This document shows positions 1 to 8,768 of a stretch of DNA of 64,000 bases, piece by piece (the first letter of the stretch is position 1; every line of letters begins with the position of its first letter). The stretch lies in the NCBI RefSeq assembly GCF_014635245.1, contig NZ_BMCP01000002.1:1178001-1242000 (forward strand). Direction: 5' to 3'. The translations under genes and the position numbers were made by a program. The notes beneath the pieces were generated by a model. The model was not told the DNA's origin. It worked only from the letters and a program-made list of their open reading frames with translations, and did no database searches. This stretch comes from Agaricicola taiwanensis (GTDB lineage: Bacteria; Pseudomonadota; Alphaproteobacteria; Rhizobiales; Methylopilaceae).

Positions 1-142
1 AGGTCATGGCGGCCTCCGCCAGCAGCGTCTCATCGGCACCGAGAACATCCTGCACATAGGCCCGGCCAAGAGCCCGTGCCGCCTGTATCCGCCCCTCGAC
101 CGGAGCGGTTCTGGCCCAATGTAGAAAACGCCGAATGATCAT
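1..142 (-). CDS. DUF2336 family protein, N-terminal fragment
   Basis: Only the first 47 codons are inside the window; the gene runs off the left edge. Translation begins MIIRRFLHWARTAPVEGR and continues with an Ala/Arg-rich helix and an acidic stretch (DVLGADETLLAEAA). This matches my recollection of the start of DUF2336 proteins, alphaproteobacterial helical-repeat proteins of unknown function. The ATG lies 4 bases past the stop of the transglycosylase gene on the same strand, so the two are probably co-transcribed. Function is unknown; the family call rests on a short stretch. Confidence 0.65.
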   Translation of the reverse strand, partial: MIIRRFLHWARTAPVEGRIQAARALGRAYVQDVLGADETLLAEAAMT

Positions 143-146
143 CAGG

Positions 147-1109
147 TCATACCGTGCCGCGACCACGCGCATTGGACGCGGTCGCAAGATTCAGAAAGGT
201 CGAAAGATCAAGGGGGCCGCCGGGACGGGACGGTGCAGCCGGCCTGGAATGCGGCAATGGCGCCGCGTTTGCCAACACTGTCTTGTTCTCCGATGGCGCC
301 TGCCTTTGCGCCAGCTGCGGATCCGCCACCAATCCGCTCCATGCGCGCTCAACGTAGGCATTGACCGGCTGGCGGTGTCCGGTGCGGTAGAGCGAGTGGA
401 ACACAGGCCCGGTTTCAGGAATAGCCGGCTGTTCAAACGCGGCATGGGCCGCAGCTACTGTTGCCGCAGGGCTGCTGCCGACCGGCAGTGTGACCGATGT
501 GCCGCCATGCTTGGATTTCAGATTGGCCAGCACCTCAGCGACAGGTCGTGCCTTTCCGTCAGCATAGAAGATGCTGCGGTTGGCGGCGGCTGCTTCAGGG
601 AAGGCCCTTGCCGCGGAGGCACCGGGATTGGTCTCCGCGAGACGGATCATGGAAGCCGCACCCTGGGCACCCAGGAAATGGGCGGCGTAGAGTTCGCCAT
701 CATCCGGCGCCCGGCCGATCGAGCCGGTCAGGCTTTCGCGATTTCGCTCGGTAAAGGCGCCGGCGAGCAAAGCGGAAACTTCCGGATCATAGCGCAGCGC
801 CAGAATGTCACTTCTTGCCTCGGGGCTTGAAACGGTGAAACGTCCGGAAGCGGAGCGGCGGATCTGACTTGCCTGGTCATCGAGACCGAATCGGGGGCCG
901 TCCTCCTTCATGACCTGGAGCCACGTCTGCTCGACGAACTGGAACGCGCCGGCAGCGCTGGAGGTCGGAGCCTTGGCTTGCGGGTTGAGACCGGACTCGC
1001 GAAATGCTGTCTTAAGGAGATAATCGAAGCCCGTGCCGGTCGCAGCCGCAGCCTTGCGCACTGCTCCCGTCACATTCTGCGCGGCGTCATTGAGTGACGT
1101 CAGAAACAT
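147..1109 (-). CDS. Lytic transglycosylase (SLT domain) protein
   Basis: A 320-residue protein that should cleave the glycan strand of peptidoglycan. The SLT fold lies at about residues 25-190: the catalytic glutamate is probably E38 in AFRESGLNP, followed by AAGAFQFVEQTW (52-63), the usual glycine/aromatic motif. The last 100 residues are Pro/Ala-rich and look like a flexible tail. No clear signal peptide is visible; the N-terminus is polar (MFLTSLNDAAQNV), so export is uncertain. It lies directly upstream of the DUF2336 gene on the same strand. Small SLT proteins like this often serve in local wall remodelling for secretion or flagellar machines, but nothing here shows which. Confidence 0.85.
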   Translation of the reverse strand: MFLTSLNDAAQNVTGAVRKAAAATGTGFDYLLKTAFRESGLNPQAKAPTSSAAGAFQFVEQTWLQVMKEDGPRFGLDDQASQIRRSASGRFTVSSPEARSDILALRYDPEVSALLAGAFTERNRESLTGSIGRAPDDGELYAAHFLGAQGAASMIRLAETNPGASAARAFPEAAAANRSIFYADGKARPVAEVLANLKSKHGGTSVTLPVGSSPAATVAAAHAAFEQPAIPETGPVFHSLYRTGHRQPVNAYVERAWSGLVADPQLAQRQAPSENKTVLANAAPLPHSRPAAPSRPGGPLDLSTFLNLATASNARGRGTV

Positions 1110-1218
1110 GTCGACCCCGAGCCTTCAAGACAAGGCTATCCAAAGCTCAGCTTGGCGCCATCATGGTAAAATTTGGGTTAAATTTAGACTTAGCTCCGAC
1201 GGATCGAGAGGCCTTATC

Positions 1219-1704
1219 ATGACGGAAAACCAACATCTTCGCTCTCCGCGAGGCGGCCTCTACTTCGAGGATTTCGCCATCGGCCTGGTGTTCGAGCATC
1301 CGCTTACACGCACGGTCACGCAGATGGATAACATGCTGTTTTCCAATATGACGCTGAACCCGCAGCCACTGCACATCGACCGACACTTCTGCGAACGCGA
1401 GACGGAATGGGGCCAGCCGCTCATGAACTCGCTCTTCACGCTCGGCCTCATGATCGGCATTTCGGTGAGTGACACGACCGTCGGCACCACAATCGCCAAC
1501 CTCGGTATGACCGATGTGAAATTCCCGCACCCGCTGTTTGAAAACGATACAGTGCGGGTGACAACGGAGGTCGTGGCCATGCGCGAATCCAATTCGCGGC
1601 CGGAAGCCGGGATCGTGGAGCTTCATCACCGCGCCTTCAACCAGAACGACAGGCTGGTGGCCGAATGCCGCCGCCAGGCTTTCATGAAGCGGAGACCCGC
1701 CTAA
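1219..1704 (+). CDS. MaoC-like hot-dog fold (acyl-CoA) dehydratase
   Basis: A 161-residue MaoC-family enzyme, expected to hydrate or dehydrate an enoyl/hydroxyacyl-CoA in the cytoplasm. Near the start is the family block YFEDFAIGLVFEHPLTRTVT, followed by an NPQPLHID motif that carries the Asn/His of the active site. The ATG at 1219 was preferred to longer starts because the family homology begins there. Its stop overlaps the start of the CitE-like lyase (TAATG), so the two enzymes are translationally coupled. They probably act in succession on one CoA thioester, for example a mesaconyl/citramalyl-type intermediate. The substrate is not visible from sequence. Confidence 0.85.
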   Translation: MTENQHLRSPRGGLYFEDFAIGLVFEHPLTRTVTQMDNMLFSNMTLNPQPLHIDRHFCERETEWGQPLMNSLFTLGLMIGISVSDTTVGTTIANLGMTDVKFPHPLFENDTVRVTTEVVAMRESNSRPEAGIVELHHRAFNQNDRLVAECRRQAFMKRRPA

Positions 1705-2585
1705 TGCGCTCGCTTCTGTTTGTTCCCGGCGACAGCCCTCACAAACTCGCCCGTGCCTTGGAATCAGGCGCCGATGCCCTGATCATCGACCTGGAGGATT
1801 CGGTCGCGCCCGCGGCCAAGGCGGAAGCACGGGCGACAGCCGCGGCCTTCATCGACGAAGCACGGCGTTTTGACGAGCGCATCGGGCTGTGGGTGCGCAT
1901 CAATGCCTTCGGGACCGGCCTTGCCGATGATGATCTGGCCGCCGTCGTACCGGCGGAACCCAATGGCATCCTGCTGCCGAAAAGCACCGGCGGCTTCGAC
2001 GTGACCGACCTGCACAACCGCCTTGCCGTGGAAGAGGCCAAGGCCGGCATCGACGACGGAGCGCTGGCGATCATCGTCATTGCTACCGAAACAGCAGGAT
2101 CGATTTTTGGTCTCGGCAGCTACCCTAATGCCAGCCCACGCCTGACGGGGCTTGCGTGGGGCGCCGAAGATCTGGCGGCGGCGATTTCCGCGGAGACGAA
2201 CCGGTTCGCGGACCGGAGTCACACGCCGCCATTTCGGCTGGCCCGGGAACTGGCGCTTTTCGCGGCGGTGGCTGCCAGCGTCGCGCCGATCGATACGGTC
2301 TTCACCGCCTACAAGGATCTGGACGGATTGCGGCAGGAGGCGGAAGCCGCCCGTCGAGACGGCTTCACCGGGAAGCTTGCCGTCCATCCCGCCCAGGTGC
2401 CTGTCATCAATCAGGTCTTCATGCCGAACGCCGAAGCGGTGGCGCGCGCCCGCGCCGTTGTCGCGGCTTTCGAGGCCAACCCCGGGGCCGGTGTGGTCGG
2501 TCTGGACGGCCAGATACTCGACCGGCCGCACCTGATCCGCGCACAGGGCCTTCTGGCGCGCGCCAAGACGGCCGGAGTGGCCTGA
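1704..2585 (+). CDS. HpcH/HpaI aldolase/citrate lyase family (CitE-like CoA lyase)
   Basis: 293 residues of the CitE-like branch of the HpcH/HpaI family, Mg-dependent lyases that split or form malyl-, citramalyl- or methylmalyl-CoA. Visible marks: RSLLFVPGDSPHKL at the start, IIDLEDSVAP (residues 27-36, acidic metal-site region), VRINAFGT, IATETAGS (Glu ligand), WGAEDLAA (Asp ligand) and GKLAVHPAQVPVIN near the C-terminus. The start codon overlaps the stop of the upstream MaoC gene by one base. Pairing with a MaoC hydratase suggests a short pathway such as degradation of a C4-C5 dicarboxylic acid via its CoA ester. The specific reaction is an inference. Confidence 0.88.
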   Translation: MRSLLFVPGDSPHKLARALESGADALIIDLEDSVAPAAKAEARATAAAFIDEARRFDERIGLWVRINAFGTGLADDDLAAVVPAEPNGILLPKSTGGFDVTDLHNRLAVEEAKAGIDDGALAIIVIATETAGSIFGLGSYPNASPRLTGLAWGAEDLAAAISAETNRFADRSHTPPFRLARELALFAAVAASVAPIDTVFTAYKDLDGLRQEAEAARRDGFTGKLAVHPAQVPVINQVFMPNAEAVARARAVVAAFEANPGAGVVGLDGQILDRPHLIRAQGLLARAKTAGVA

Positions 2586-2588
2586 CGT

Positions 2589-3560
2589 TCAGAGCTTCGG
2601 CTGCCACACGATCGGGACAAGATCATACCCCTCGCCATCCTTGGCGATATGCCCGATGGCGGGAAACGGGAAATGAAATCCCGCGACAGTCACCCGTTCG
2701 GCCGCAACCATATCCAGGACCCGGCGGCGGGTTTCCGCGGCCATGTCGCCGTCCATATCGAACACGGCCTGCCAGGTTGGATGGCGCACGAAGAGCGCCG
2801 GATGGTTCGTGGTGTCGGCCAGCAGCACAATCTCATCAGAACCGGACGAGACCCGCAGGATGGTATGTCCGGGCGTGTGTCCATAGGCAGCAATGGCTGT
2901 GACGCCGGCCACCACTTCAGTGTCCGCCTCGAACCGCTTCACGTCCTTGACGCTGGGCCCGAAGATCTTGCGAACCAACTCGAAATTGGCCTTTCGCCCC
3001 TCTGGCGCGCGGCTCGCCTCACCCTCATCCATCCAGAAGGCCCATTCGGCTTCCGGCACCATGATTTCAGCATTGGGAAAGGCCAGCTCGCCAGCCGCAT
3101 CCCTCAAGCCTCCGATGTGGTCCCCGTGGAAATGAGTGATGATGACGGTGTCGATGGCCTTGGCATCGATGCCCGCGGCCTCCAGATTCGACATAAGCTG
3201 GCCACCGCTCGGATTTGCCGTTCCGGTGCCGGTATCGACCAGAACCAGCCGGCTGCCCGTGTTGATGACGATCGGCGTGTAAGAGATTGTCAGCGTGTCC
3301 GTCGGCAGGAAGGCGGCCTCAAGGGCCTTTTGCACGTCCTCCAGTTCGGCATTGCGCACAAAGGACGCATCCAGCGGCCGCTTTCCGGCGCCGTCATTGA
3401 CGGCCGTTACCTCGAACTCGCCCACCTTGTGGCGATAAACTCCCGGCACCTGACGTGACGCTGCGGGAGCCGTGGCGGATGCGGAGTTGGGAAAGTTCAG
3501 TCCGGTCATGGCTAAAGCGGTACTCCCCGCCATCAGGCTGCGTCGGGTCAGTTTCGACAT
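2589..3560 (-). CDS. Tat-exported metallo-beta-lactamase fold hydrolase
   Basis: 323 residues. The N-terminus has a twin-arginine signal (TRRSLMAG at 5-12, hydrophobic stretch, SASA site near 29), so a periplasmic enzyme exported folded is expected. The MBL zinc signature THFHGDHIGG is at 142-151, preceded by VLVDTGTG (107-114) and followed by GHTPGHT, the later zinc histidine. The architecture resembles lactonase-like/quorum-quenching and PqsE-like MBL hydrolases, but the substrate cannot be told. It converges with the CitE-like gene, ending only 3 bases from it. A divergent cysteine-synthase-like gene begins about 130 bases upstream. Confidence 0.88.
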   Translation of the reverse strand: MSKLTRRSLMAGSTALAMTGLNFPNSASATAPAASRQVPGVYRHKVGEFEVTAVNDGAGKRPLDASFVRNAELEDVQKALEAAFLPTDTLTISYTPIVINTGSRLVLVDTGTGTANPSGGQLMSNLEAAGIDAKAIDTVIITHFHGDHIGGLRDAAGELAFPNAEIMVPEAEWAFWMDEGEASRAPEGRKANFELVRKIFGPSVKDVKRFEADTEVVAGVTAIAAYGHTPGHTILRVSSGSDEIVLLADTTNHPALFVRHPTWQAVFDMDGDMAAETRRRVLDMVAAERVTVAGFHFPFPAIGHIAKDGEGYDLVPIVWQPKL

Positions 3561-3690
3561 CTGATCTTCCTATGTAACATGGAGCCAACGGCCAGTCTGC
3601 CATCATTGGCGCACCTGGCTCTATCACATTGACTCGCCTCACATTGATGTGAGATTTGCTCGCCCCGAATGGCAAGGGGCAAGCAGTTTC

Positions 3691-4764
3691 ATGGGTAACC
3701 GATACAGCGATCGCCGGTGGCACAATGAAGCCATCGCGCGCATCGAAGCTGACTTCAATCGTTCCGCCGACACGCATCTGATCCGCCTGCCGCTCCCTTC
3801 CTGTCCCGGCATCGATCTTTATTTCAAGGACGAGTCGGTCCATCCGACCGGCAGCCTCAAACACCGCCTGGCACGCTCACTGATCCTTCACGCTCTCTGC
3901 AACGGCTGGATCGGGCCTGACACCGTCCTCATCGAAGCCTCGAGCGGATCGACCGCGGTATCAGAAGCCTATTTCGCCAAACTTCTGGGGCTGCGCTTCA
4001 TCGCCGTGATGCCGAGATCCACGGCGCGCGAGAAGATCGAGGAGATCGCTTTCCGCGGCGGCGAATGCTTCTTCGTCGACAGCGCTCACGAAATGTATTC
4101 CGCAGCCGAGCGGCTCGCCGCCGAGCACAAGGGTCATTATCTGGACCAGTTCACCTATGCCGAGCGCGCGACCGACTGGCGCGGCAACAACAACATCGCG
4201 GATTCCATCTTCTCGCAGATGTCGCGCGAACCGCATCCCGTTCCAACGTGGATCGTCACCGGCGCCGGCACCGGTGGCACCTCTGCGACGATCGGGCGGT
4301 ATATCCGCTATCACCGCCACGCCACCGGGCTCTGCGTTTCCGACCCAGCCGGCTCGGTGTTTCATCGTTATTTCGAAACGCGCCAGCCTTGCGAAGCCGA
4401 TGGTCGCGTTTCCTTCATCGAGGGCATAGGTCGTCCTCGGGTCGAGCCTTCGTTCATTGTGGAAGTCATCGACCGCATGATCGCTGTCTCCGATACCGAA
4501 AGCATTGCGGGTGCCCAGATCGCCAGCCGGATGCTCGGCAAGCTGGTCGGTGGATCCACGGGGACCAATTTCTGGGCGGTGGCCCGACTCGCAGCCGAAA
4601 TGTGCGAGAGCGGTCAGCAAGGTTCGATCGTCACGATCCTGTGTGACACGGGAGAGCGCTATCGCTCGACGATCTTCTCCGAGGACTGGCGGCGAGAGAA
4701 CAATCTTGATACGGCCGCCGACCTTGCGATGCTCTCGACCCTGCTGAACGTCGGCGCTGGCTGA
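3691..4764 (+). CDS. PLP-dependent cysteine synthase family protein
   Basis: 357 residues of fold-type II PLP enzyme. The Schiff-base lysine lies in [11 protein letters not shown] (K57 counted from this start). The phosphate/substrate loop reads [13 protein letters not shown], where ordinary cysteine synthases have an Asn in SSGNT; this variant is typical of a side branch that includes Cds1-type L-cysteine desulfhydrases. The loop [14 protein letters not shown] holds the glycine-rich PLP phosphate site. The start at 3691 is chosen because AAGGGG lies 11 bases upstream; an in-frame ATG at 3649 would add 14 residues. Synthesis or breakdown of cysteine cannot be decided here; desulfhydrase activity is the guess. 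Confidence 0.8.
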   Translation: MGNRYSDRRWHNEAIARIEADFNRSADTHLIRLPLPSCPGIDLYFKDESVHPTGSLKHRLARSLILHALCNGWIGPDTVLIEASSGSTAVSEAYFAKLLGLRFIAVMPRSTAREKIEEIAFRGGECFFVDSAHEMYSAAERLAAEHKGHYLDQFTYAERATDWRGNNNIADSIFSQMSREPHPVPTWIVTGAGTGGTSATIGRYIRYHRHATGLCVSDPAGSVFHRYFETRQPCEADGRVSFIEGIGRPRVEPSFIVEVIDRMIAVSDTESIAGAQIASRMLGKLVGGSTGTNFWAVARLAAEMCESGQQGSIVTILCDTGERYRSTIFSEDWRRENNLDTAADLAMLSTLLNVGAG

Positions 4765-4989
4765 CAGCCCTCTTGACATTCCACACGACAGGGCGCACAT
4801 GCAGGACGTGCTGCAATGCAGCGTGCGGTGTTTCGTCTGCGTGAAACGAGGCTTTGCCTTCGTCTGCCGAACACCAACTTTTTCCCATCCGACAGCCCAA
4901 TTCACGCGGGGCGTCTTAACGACACCCGCTTCAGGCAGCGCATCAACGTGCGCTCCGGCGCGGACGTTTACACGAAAGATTTCATACAC

Positions 4990-6411
4990 GTGACAACCTT
5001 CACCGACCTCGGCCTCGCGCCAGCCATTCTCAAGGCGCTTGATGCTGAGGGTTATTCATCACCGACCCCGATCCAGGCACAGGCCATTCCGCATGTCCTC
5101 GCCGGACGTGACCTGCAGGGAATTGCCCAGACAGGTACCGGCAAGACGGCCGCCTTCGCCCTGCCGATCCTGCATCGCCTGATCTCCAACCCGAAGCCGG
5201 CGCCTCGTCGCGGCGCGCGTGCGGTCATCCTGAGCCCGACCCGGGAACTTGCGAGCCAGATCGCCGACAGCTTCAAAGCTTACGGCCGCCATCTCGGCCT
5301 CACCATCACCACCGTCTTCGGCGGCGTTTCGGCACGTCCGCAGGCGCACGCCCTGGTCAAAGGCGTCGACATCCTCGTTGCGACCCCGGGCCGGCTCATG
5401 GACCACATGGGCATGGGCAACCTGCGCCTCGATCAGACCGAGATCTTCGTGCTCGACGAAGCCGATCAGATGCTCGACCTCGGCTTCATTCATGCGATCC
5501 GCGCGCTGGTGAAGGAACTGCCGAAGGTGCGCCAGAGCCTTTTCTTCTCGGCCACCATGCCCCCGGCCATCGGCAATCTCGCCGCCGAACTCCTGAGCGA
5601 TCCGGTGCGCGTGTCGGTGACGCCCGTCGCCACCACGGCCGAGCGCGTCGAGCAGCGCGTCATCTTCCTTCCCGCAGGCGAAAAGCGCGATCACCTCGCA
5701 AAGCTGTTCGCGGACTCCTCCATGGAGCGCGTACTGGTCTTCACCCGCACCAAGCATGGCGCGGATCGCGTGACGCAGCACCTTGAGAAGGCCGGCATCG
5801 GCGCCGCCGCCATCCACGGCAACAAGAGCCAGAGCCAGCGCGAACGCGCCCTCACCGCTTTCAAAGCCGGCAAGGCGCGCGCCCTGGTGGCGACCGATAT
5901 CGCCGCACGTGGCATCGATGTGGACGGCGTGACCCATGTGGTCAATTTCGAGCTGCCGAACGTTCCTGAAAGCTATGTGCACCGGATCGGCCGCACGGCC
6001 CGTGCCGGCGCCGCCGGCATCGCGATTTCGTTCTGCGACGGCGAAGAGAAGGCTTATCTGCGCGATATCGAGAAGCTGATCCGCCAGAAGGTGCCTGCCT
6101 TCGATCGGGATGGCCAGCCCATGGCCTCTCCGGCGCTCGATGCCGGACCGCGTCCCTCATCTCCCAAGCCGCGCCAGGGCGCCAAGCCCCATCGCGGAAA
6201 GCGACCAGCCTTCGGCGGCGGACGCAGTGGCTCGACACCGCCCTCGTCGGGACAACAGGCTCCCGGCCGGCGCGGTGCTTCCCCGGATGGGACGCGGACC
6301 GAGCGCCCGCAGCGAGAAGATGGCGCGCCCGCTTTCCTAAAGCGGAAAGGCGATGGCCGCCGCCGCTTTGGTGGCCAGGGCCGGCAACGCCAGGAGGGGG
6401 GTCAGGCTTGA
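4990..6411 (+). CDS. DEAD-box ATP-dependent RNA helicase (RhlE-like)
   Basis: 473 residues starting at a GTG. Motifs in order: Q motif PTPIQAQAIP (26-35), Walker A AQTGTGKT (46-53), PTRELA, DEAD box LDEADQML (155-162), FFSATM (185-190), then the second RecA domain with IAARGIDVDGV and HRIGRTARAG. The last 100 residues are a basic Arg/Gly/Pro-rich tail of the type that gives RhlE-class helicases RNA affinity. It unwinds structured RNA in ribosome assembly and mRNA decay, and such genes are often cold-induced. The GTG at 4990 is chosen because family proteins begin TTFxDLGL; an ATG 174 bases upstream is open but its extension has no resemblance to the family. The 3' end overlaps the Hpt gene by 10 bases. 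Confidence 0.93.
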   Translation: MTTFTDLGLAPAILKALDAEGYSSPTPIQAQAIPHVLAGRDLQGIAQTGTGKTAAFALPILHRLISNPKPAPRRGARAVILSPTRELASQIADSFKAYGRHLGLTITTVFGGVSARPQAHALVKGVDILVATPGRLMDHMGMGNLRLDQTEIFVLDEADQMLDLGFIHAIRALVKELPKVRQSLFFSATMPPAIGNLAAELLSDPVRVSVTPVATTAERVEQRVIFLPAGEKRDHLAKLFADSSMERVLVFTRTKHGADRVTQHLEKAGIGAAAIHGNKSQSQRERALTAFKAGKARALVATDIAARGIDVDGVTHVVNFELPNVPESYVHRIGRTARAGAAGIAISFCDGEEKAYLRDIEKLIRQKVPAFDRDGQPMASPALDAGPRPSSPKPRQGAKPHRGKRPAFGGGRSGSTPPSSGQQAPGRRGASPDGTRTERPQREDGAPAFLKRKGDGRRRFGGQGRQRQEGGQA

Positions 6412-6947
6412 CCTGACGCCTCGGCGTCGTCGCCATCCGCCGGTGATGGGGCGAAGCGCTTTCGAGCTTCGCCCAACTCCCACAGGAGCGCACGGGCGAT
6501 CGGGTTCGAACTGTCGCGCACATCTTCGCGCAAAACCGCAACGATCGCATTGATGTGAGCGTCGACGAATTCCATGGAGATGCCGTCCGGCAGGGACACG
6601 GCGTCCATGTAATTGCAGAGATTGTCCGCGATCTCCCCGGCGACGGGATAGCCGAAGGTCGCGGCCTGGCCGCGCAAATCGTGCGATGCCCGATAAAACG
6701 GGTCAAAGGCGCGTGCCGATGCGACGGGCAACCTCAATGCCTCACGCTCTGTGACCAGAGCATCGACCTCATGCTGCATCCAGGCCCCGAAATTTCCCTC
6801 CAGTGCTTGAAGCGCCTGTTCGGCACGCTCCAAGGCCGCCTCGTCCAGCCCCTCGCCAGGTATGTATTTGGCGAAGGCCCTCAGGTCGGTCGGCGGCACG
6901 ATAACTTCGTGGTCCGGCTCTTTCGCGGATTTGCGATCTGCTGTCAT
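6402..6947 (-). CDS. Histidine phosphotransfer (Hpt) domain protein
   Basis: 181 residues. The likely phosphoacceptor is H89 in ASHDLRGQAATFGYP, a good match to the HxLKGxxxxxG core of Hpt domains, lying in a helical region (about 55-160). The first 55 residues are a charged extension. The start overlaps the stop of the response regulator by ATGA, so the pair is translationally coupled and probably forms part of a multi-step phosphorelay. No sensor kinase is nearby, so the kinase feeding the pair must be elsewhere. Its C-terminal codons overlap the convergent helicase gene. Confidence 0.8.
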   Translation of the reverse strand: MTADRKSAKEPDHEVIVPPTDLRAFAKYIPGEGLDEAALERAEQALQALEGNFGAWMQHEVDALVTEREALRLPVASARAFDPFYRASHDLRGQAATFGYPVAGEIADNLCNYMDAVSLPDGISMEFVDAHINAIVAVLREDVRDSSNPIARALLWELGEARKRFAPSPADGDDAEASGQA

Positions 6948-7501
6948 GAACCGCGGAGCCCCGACTTTATCTTGTCGTAGAGAGGCTCGATCTTAGTGAT
7001 CTCGGCGGCGCCTCCGCCATCCTTGCGGCGTTCGGGGCCCATGTGAGCTGACGTGCCCCGCCGACGATCGGGCCCGAAATAGGTTTTGGTCTTGATGAAA
7101 GGCCGCGGGTTGACGACAACGCTCAGGATCCGCTGATAAAGCGCCTTTGCGGAAATCGGCTTGCAGAGGAATTCCGTGACGCCGCTGTCACGCGCGCGGA
7201 TGACCCGGCTTTTCTCGGAATGGCCCGTCAGCATGATGATGGGCACATAGGGATTCTGGTTTGACCCCGGCTGGCGGATCATCGACGCAAGCTCGATCCC
7301 ATCGAAAATCGGCATGGCCCAGTCGGTGATGACGATGTCCGGCTGATAGGCTGTGAAGGCTTCAAGACCCGACGCGCCGTCCTCGGCCTCATAAACCTCG
7401 CGCGTCCCATAGCCATGCAGAAGCGTCCGGACGATGCGCCGCATGTGTGCGTTATCGTCGATCACGAGGAAACGCAGCTTGTTGAATTCGATGCGGATCA
7501 T
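6944..7501 (-). CDS. Single-domain response regulator with basic GPDRRR tail
   Basis: 185 residues. The receiver domain occupies about 8-130: acidic pocket D15/D16 in LVIDDNAHMRR, phosphoacceptor D60 in VITDWAMP, T92 in LTGHS, K114 in LCKPIS. There is no DNA-binding output domain. Instead a conserved-looking tail follows (RPFIKTKTYFGPDRRR, 133-148) with basic and glycine residues. The start at 7501 is supported by AAGGAG 10 bases upstream; a longer start would add 10 residues. Coupled to the downstream Hpt gene by an ATGA overlap, so phosphoryl flow through this receiver to or from that Hpt protein is the simplest reading. Confidence 0.9.
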   Translation of the reverse strand: MIRIEFNKLRFLVIDDNAHMRRIVRTLLHGYGTREVYEAEDGASGLEAFTAYQPDIVITDWAMPIFDGIELASMIRQPGSNQNPYVPIIMLTGHSEKSRVIRARDSGVTEFLCKPISAKALYQRILSVVVNPRPFIKTKTYFGPDRRRGTSAHMGPERRKDGGGAAEITKIEPLYDKIKSGLRGS

Positions 7502-7599
7502 CCCGTGGCCGCTCCTTCGGTAGAGCGGCAACCATAAGGCGTCAGTGTTAACGTGGGGTTGGCAAGCTTAACGCGAACTCAAGGCGGCTGCAGAAACCT

Positions 7600-7938
7600 T
7601 TACCTATCCTTGGCCAGGAAATAGATCGCGAGGCCAACGCCAATCGCGGCCAGAACCGCTTTGCTGGGATTTTTCTCGACCGTATCTTCAAACATATGCA
7701 GAGCGTCGCCCATCTTGCGACGGCTGCGGCCGAAAATCGCAAAGAGCTGACCGACCCCACTGAGGATGCTGTCGATCTGGTCATAGATCTCGCGCATGTC
7801 GCTGACGATGGTCGAGCGGATGGGTTCGGTGGATTTCTTGGCGCGCTTGCCCGTGGCCCGCAAAAGATCATCGAGCTGGGACTGCAAATCCTCGATCTGA
7901 ACCGAAAGGTCGTTGCTGCTTCGGCGTGATCCGAACAT
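7600..7938 (-). CDS. Small DUF883/ElaB-like membrane-anchored protein
   Basis: 112 residues. Residues 10-30 form a heptad-rich helix (VQIEDLQSQLDDLL), the middle is amphipathic, and the C-terminus has one membrane segment (AVLAAIGVGLAIYFLAKDR, about 94-112) ending in a basic KDR cap. This layout, with a coiled-coil body and a C-terminal anchor, is that of ElaB/YgaM/DUF883 inner-membrane proteins, some of which bind ribosomes in stationary phase. It could equally be an unrelated rhizobial family with the same shape. It lies upstream of the response regulator on the same strand, about 100 bases away. Confidence 0.65.
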   Translation of the reverse strand: MFGSRRSSNDLSVQIEDLQSQLDDLLRATGKRAKKSTEPIRSTIVSDMREIYDQIDSILSGVGQLFAIFGRSRRKMGDALHMFEDTVEKNPSKAVLAAIGVGLAIYFLAKDR

Positions 7939-8018
7939 GCGTCATCTCCCGTTGAACTACCTGTCCAACCAACAACTCAGTTCGGCGCGAAAAGGTTCGC
8001 TGGAACAGTCGGGCAAAG

Positions 8019-8345
8019 TTAAGCGGGGCGCGGACCGAAGAGAATAATAGCGGCGCCGCATAAACAGACTGCCCCTCCGGCGATATCCCATCGGTCCGGA
8101 CGCGCGCCCTCCACGCCCCACAACCACAGCAGGGAGGCGACGATATAGACGCCGCCATAGGCCGCATAGGCGCGGCCGGCGGCATCGCTCTCAACAAGTG
8201 TCAGCAACCATGCGAAGGCTGCAAGCGAAGCGAGGCCCGGCACCAGCCACAGCGCGCTTCGATCCAGTCTGAGCCACGCCCAGAAGGCGAAACATCCGGC
8301 GATCTCAGCAAGCGCTGCCCCTGCATAGACGACGATTGAAAACAT
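8019..8345 (-). CDS. YnfA family small membrane protein (UPF0060)
   Basis: 108 residues with four hydrophobic segments and the family hallmarks [26 protein letters not shown] and [16 protein letters not shown]. YnfA proteins are inner-membrane proteins related to the small multidrug resistance superfamily; in enterics they contribute to export of cationic compounds. The ATG at 8345 was preferred because homology begins at [11 protein letters not shown]; an in-frame start at 8378 is possible. It is transcribed away from the riboswitch-btuB unit. Confidence 0.9.
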   Translation of the reverse strand: MFSIVVYAGAALAEIAGCFAFWAWLRLDRSALWLVPGLASLAAFAWLLTLVESDAAGRAYAAYGGVYIVASLLWLWGVEGARPDRWDIAGGAVCLCGAAIILFGPRPA

Positions 8346-8511
8346 GCGGCGCTCCCCCTGCCCTTGCAACGGCGGCACGATGCCGTGTCCGATATGCCAC
8401 GTAAAGCAAGGAAAACATCGTCACTCACAGCTCTTCGCTCATCCCTGAGACGCCGTGGATTGACAGGACTTCGCCGCTATCATGGATATCGCCCACGTCG
8501 CAGGTGTGCGA

Positions 8512-8693
8512 GAGGTGCCGAGTGGCGCCTTCCGACAAGAGGGAATTCGGCGGCATTTCGATGCCGCAGCCGAAGCTGCCCCCGCAACTGTATGTGGTGA
8601 GACCTTCTTCACGAAGCCACTGGTGCCCCGGCACCGGGAAGGCGGAGAAAGGACGAAGACCCACAAGCCAGGAGACCTGCCTGCGACGGTCAT
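8512..8693 (+). ncRNA. Cobalamin (B12) riboswitch
   Basis: The leader has the conserved elements of the cobalamin riboswitch in order: GGTGCC near 8515, the GAGGGAA segment near 8539, GCCGCAGCCGAAGCTGCCCC-type junction with CCCCGCAACTGT near 8580-8590, a GGAAGGCGGAG turn, and the B12 box AGCCAGGAGACCTGCC at 8666-8681. It lies upstream of a BtuB-like receptor, the classic target, and should lower receptor synthesis when adenosylcobalamin is bound. The ends are approximate. The likely expression platform is the hairpin at 8730-8759. Confidence 0.93.
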
Positions 8694-8729
8694 CCATCCC
8701 ATGTGCGGGGCGCGCAGGGGAGCGGCCTG

Positions 8730-8759
8730 TCCGCAGCGGTGACAATCAACCGTTGCGGA
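8730..8759 (+). promoter_or_regulatory. Riboswitch expression platform hairpin over a ribosome binding site
   Basis: TCCGCAGCGGT (8730-8740) pairs with ACCGTTGCGGA (8749-8759) across an 8-base loop, with one G-U pair. The 3' arm covers GGA of the Shine-Dalgarno GGAGG at 8757-8761, which serves the ATG at 8769. This is the arrangement expected of a translational off-switch downstream of the B12 box. There is no T-run after the hairpin, so Rho-independent termination is unlikely. Confidence 0.6.
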
Positions 8760-8768
8760 GGTTCTGGC

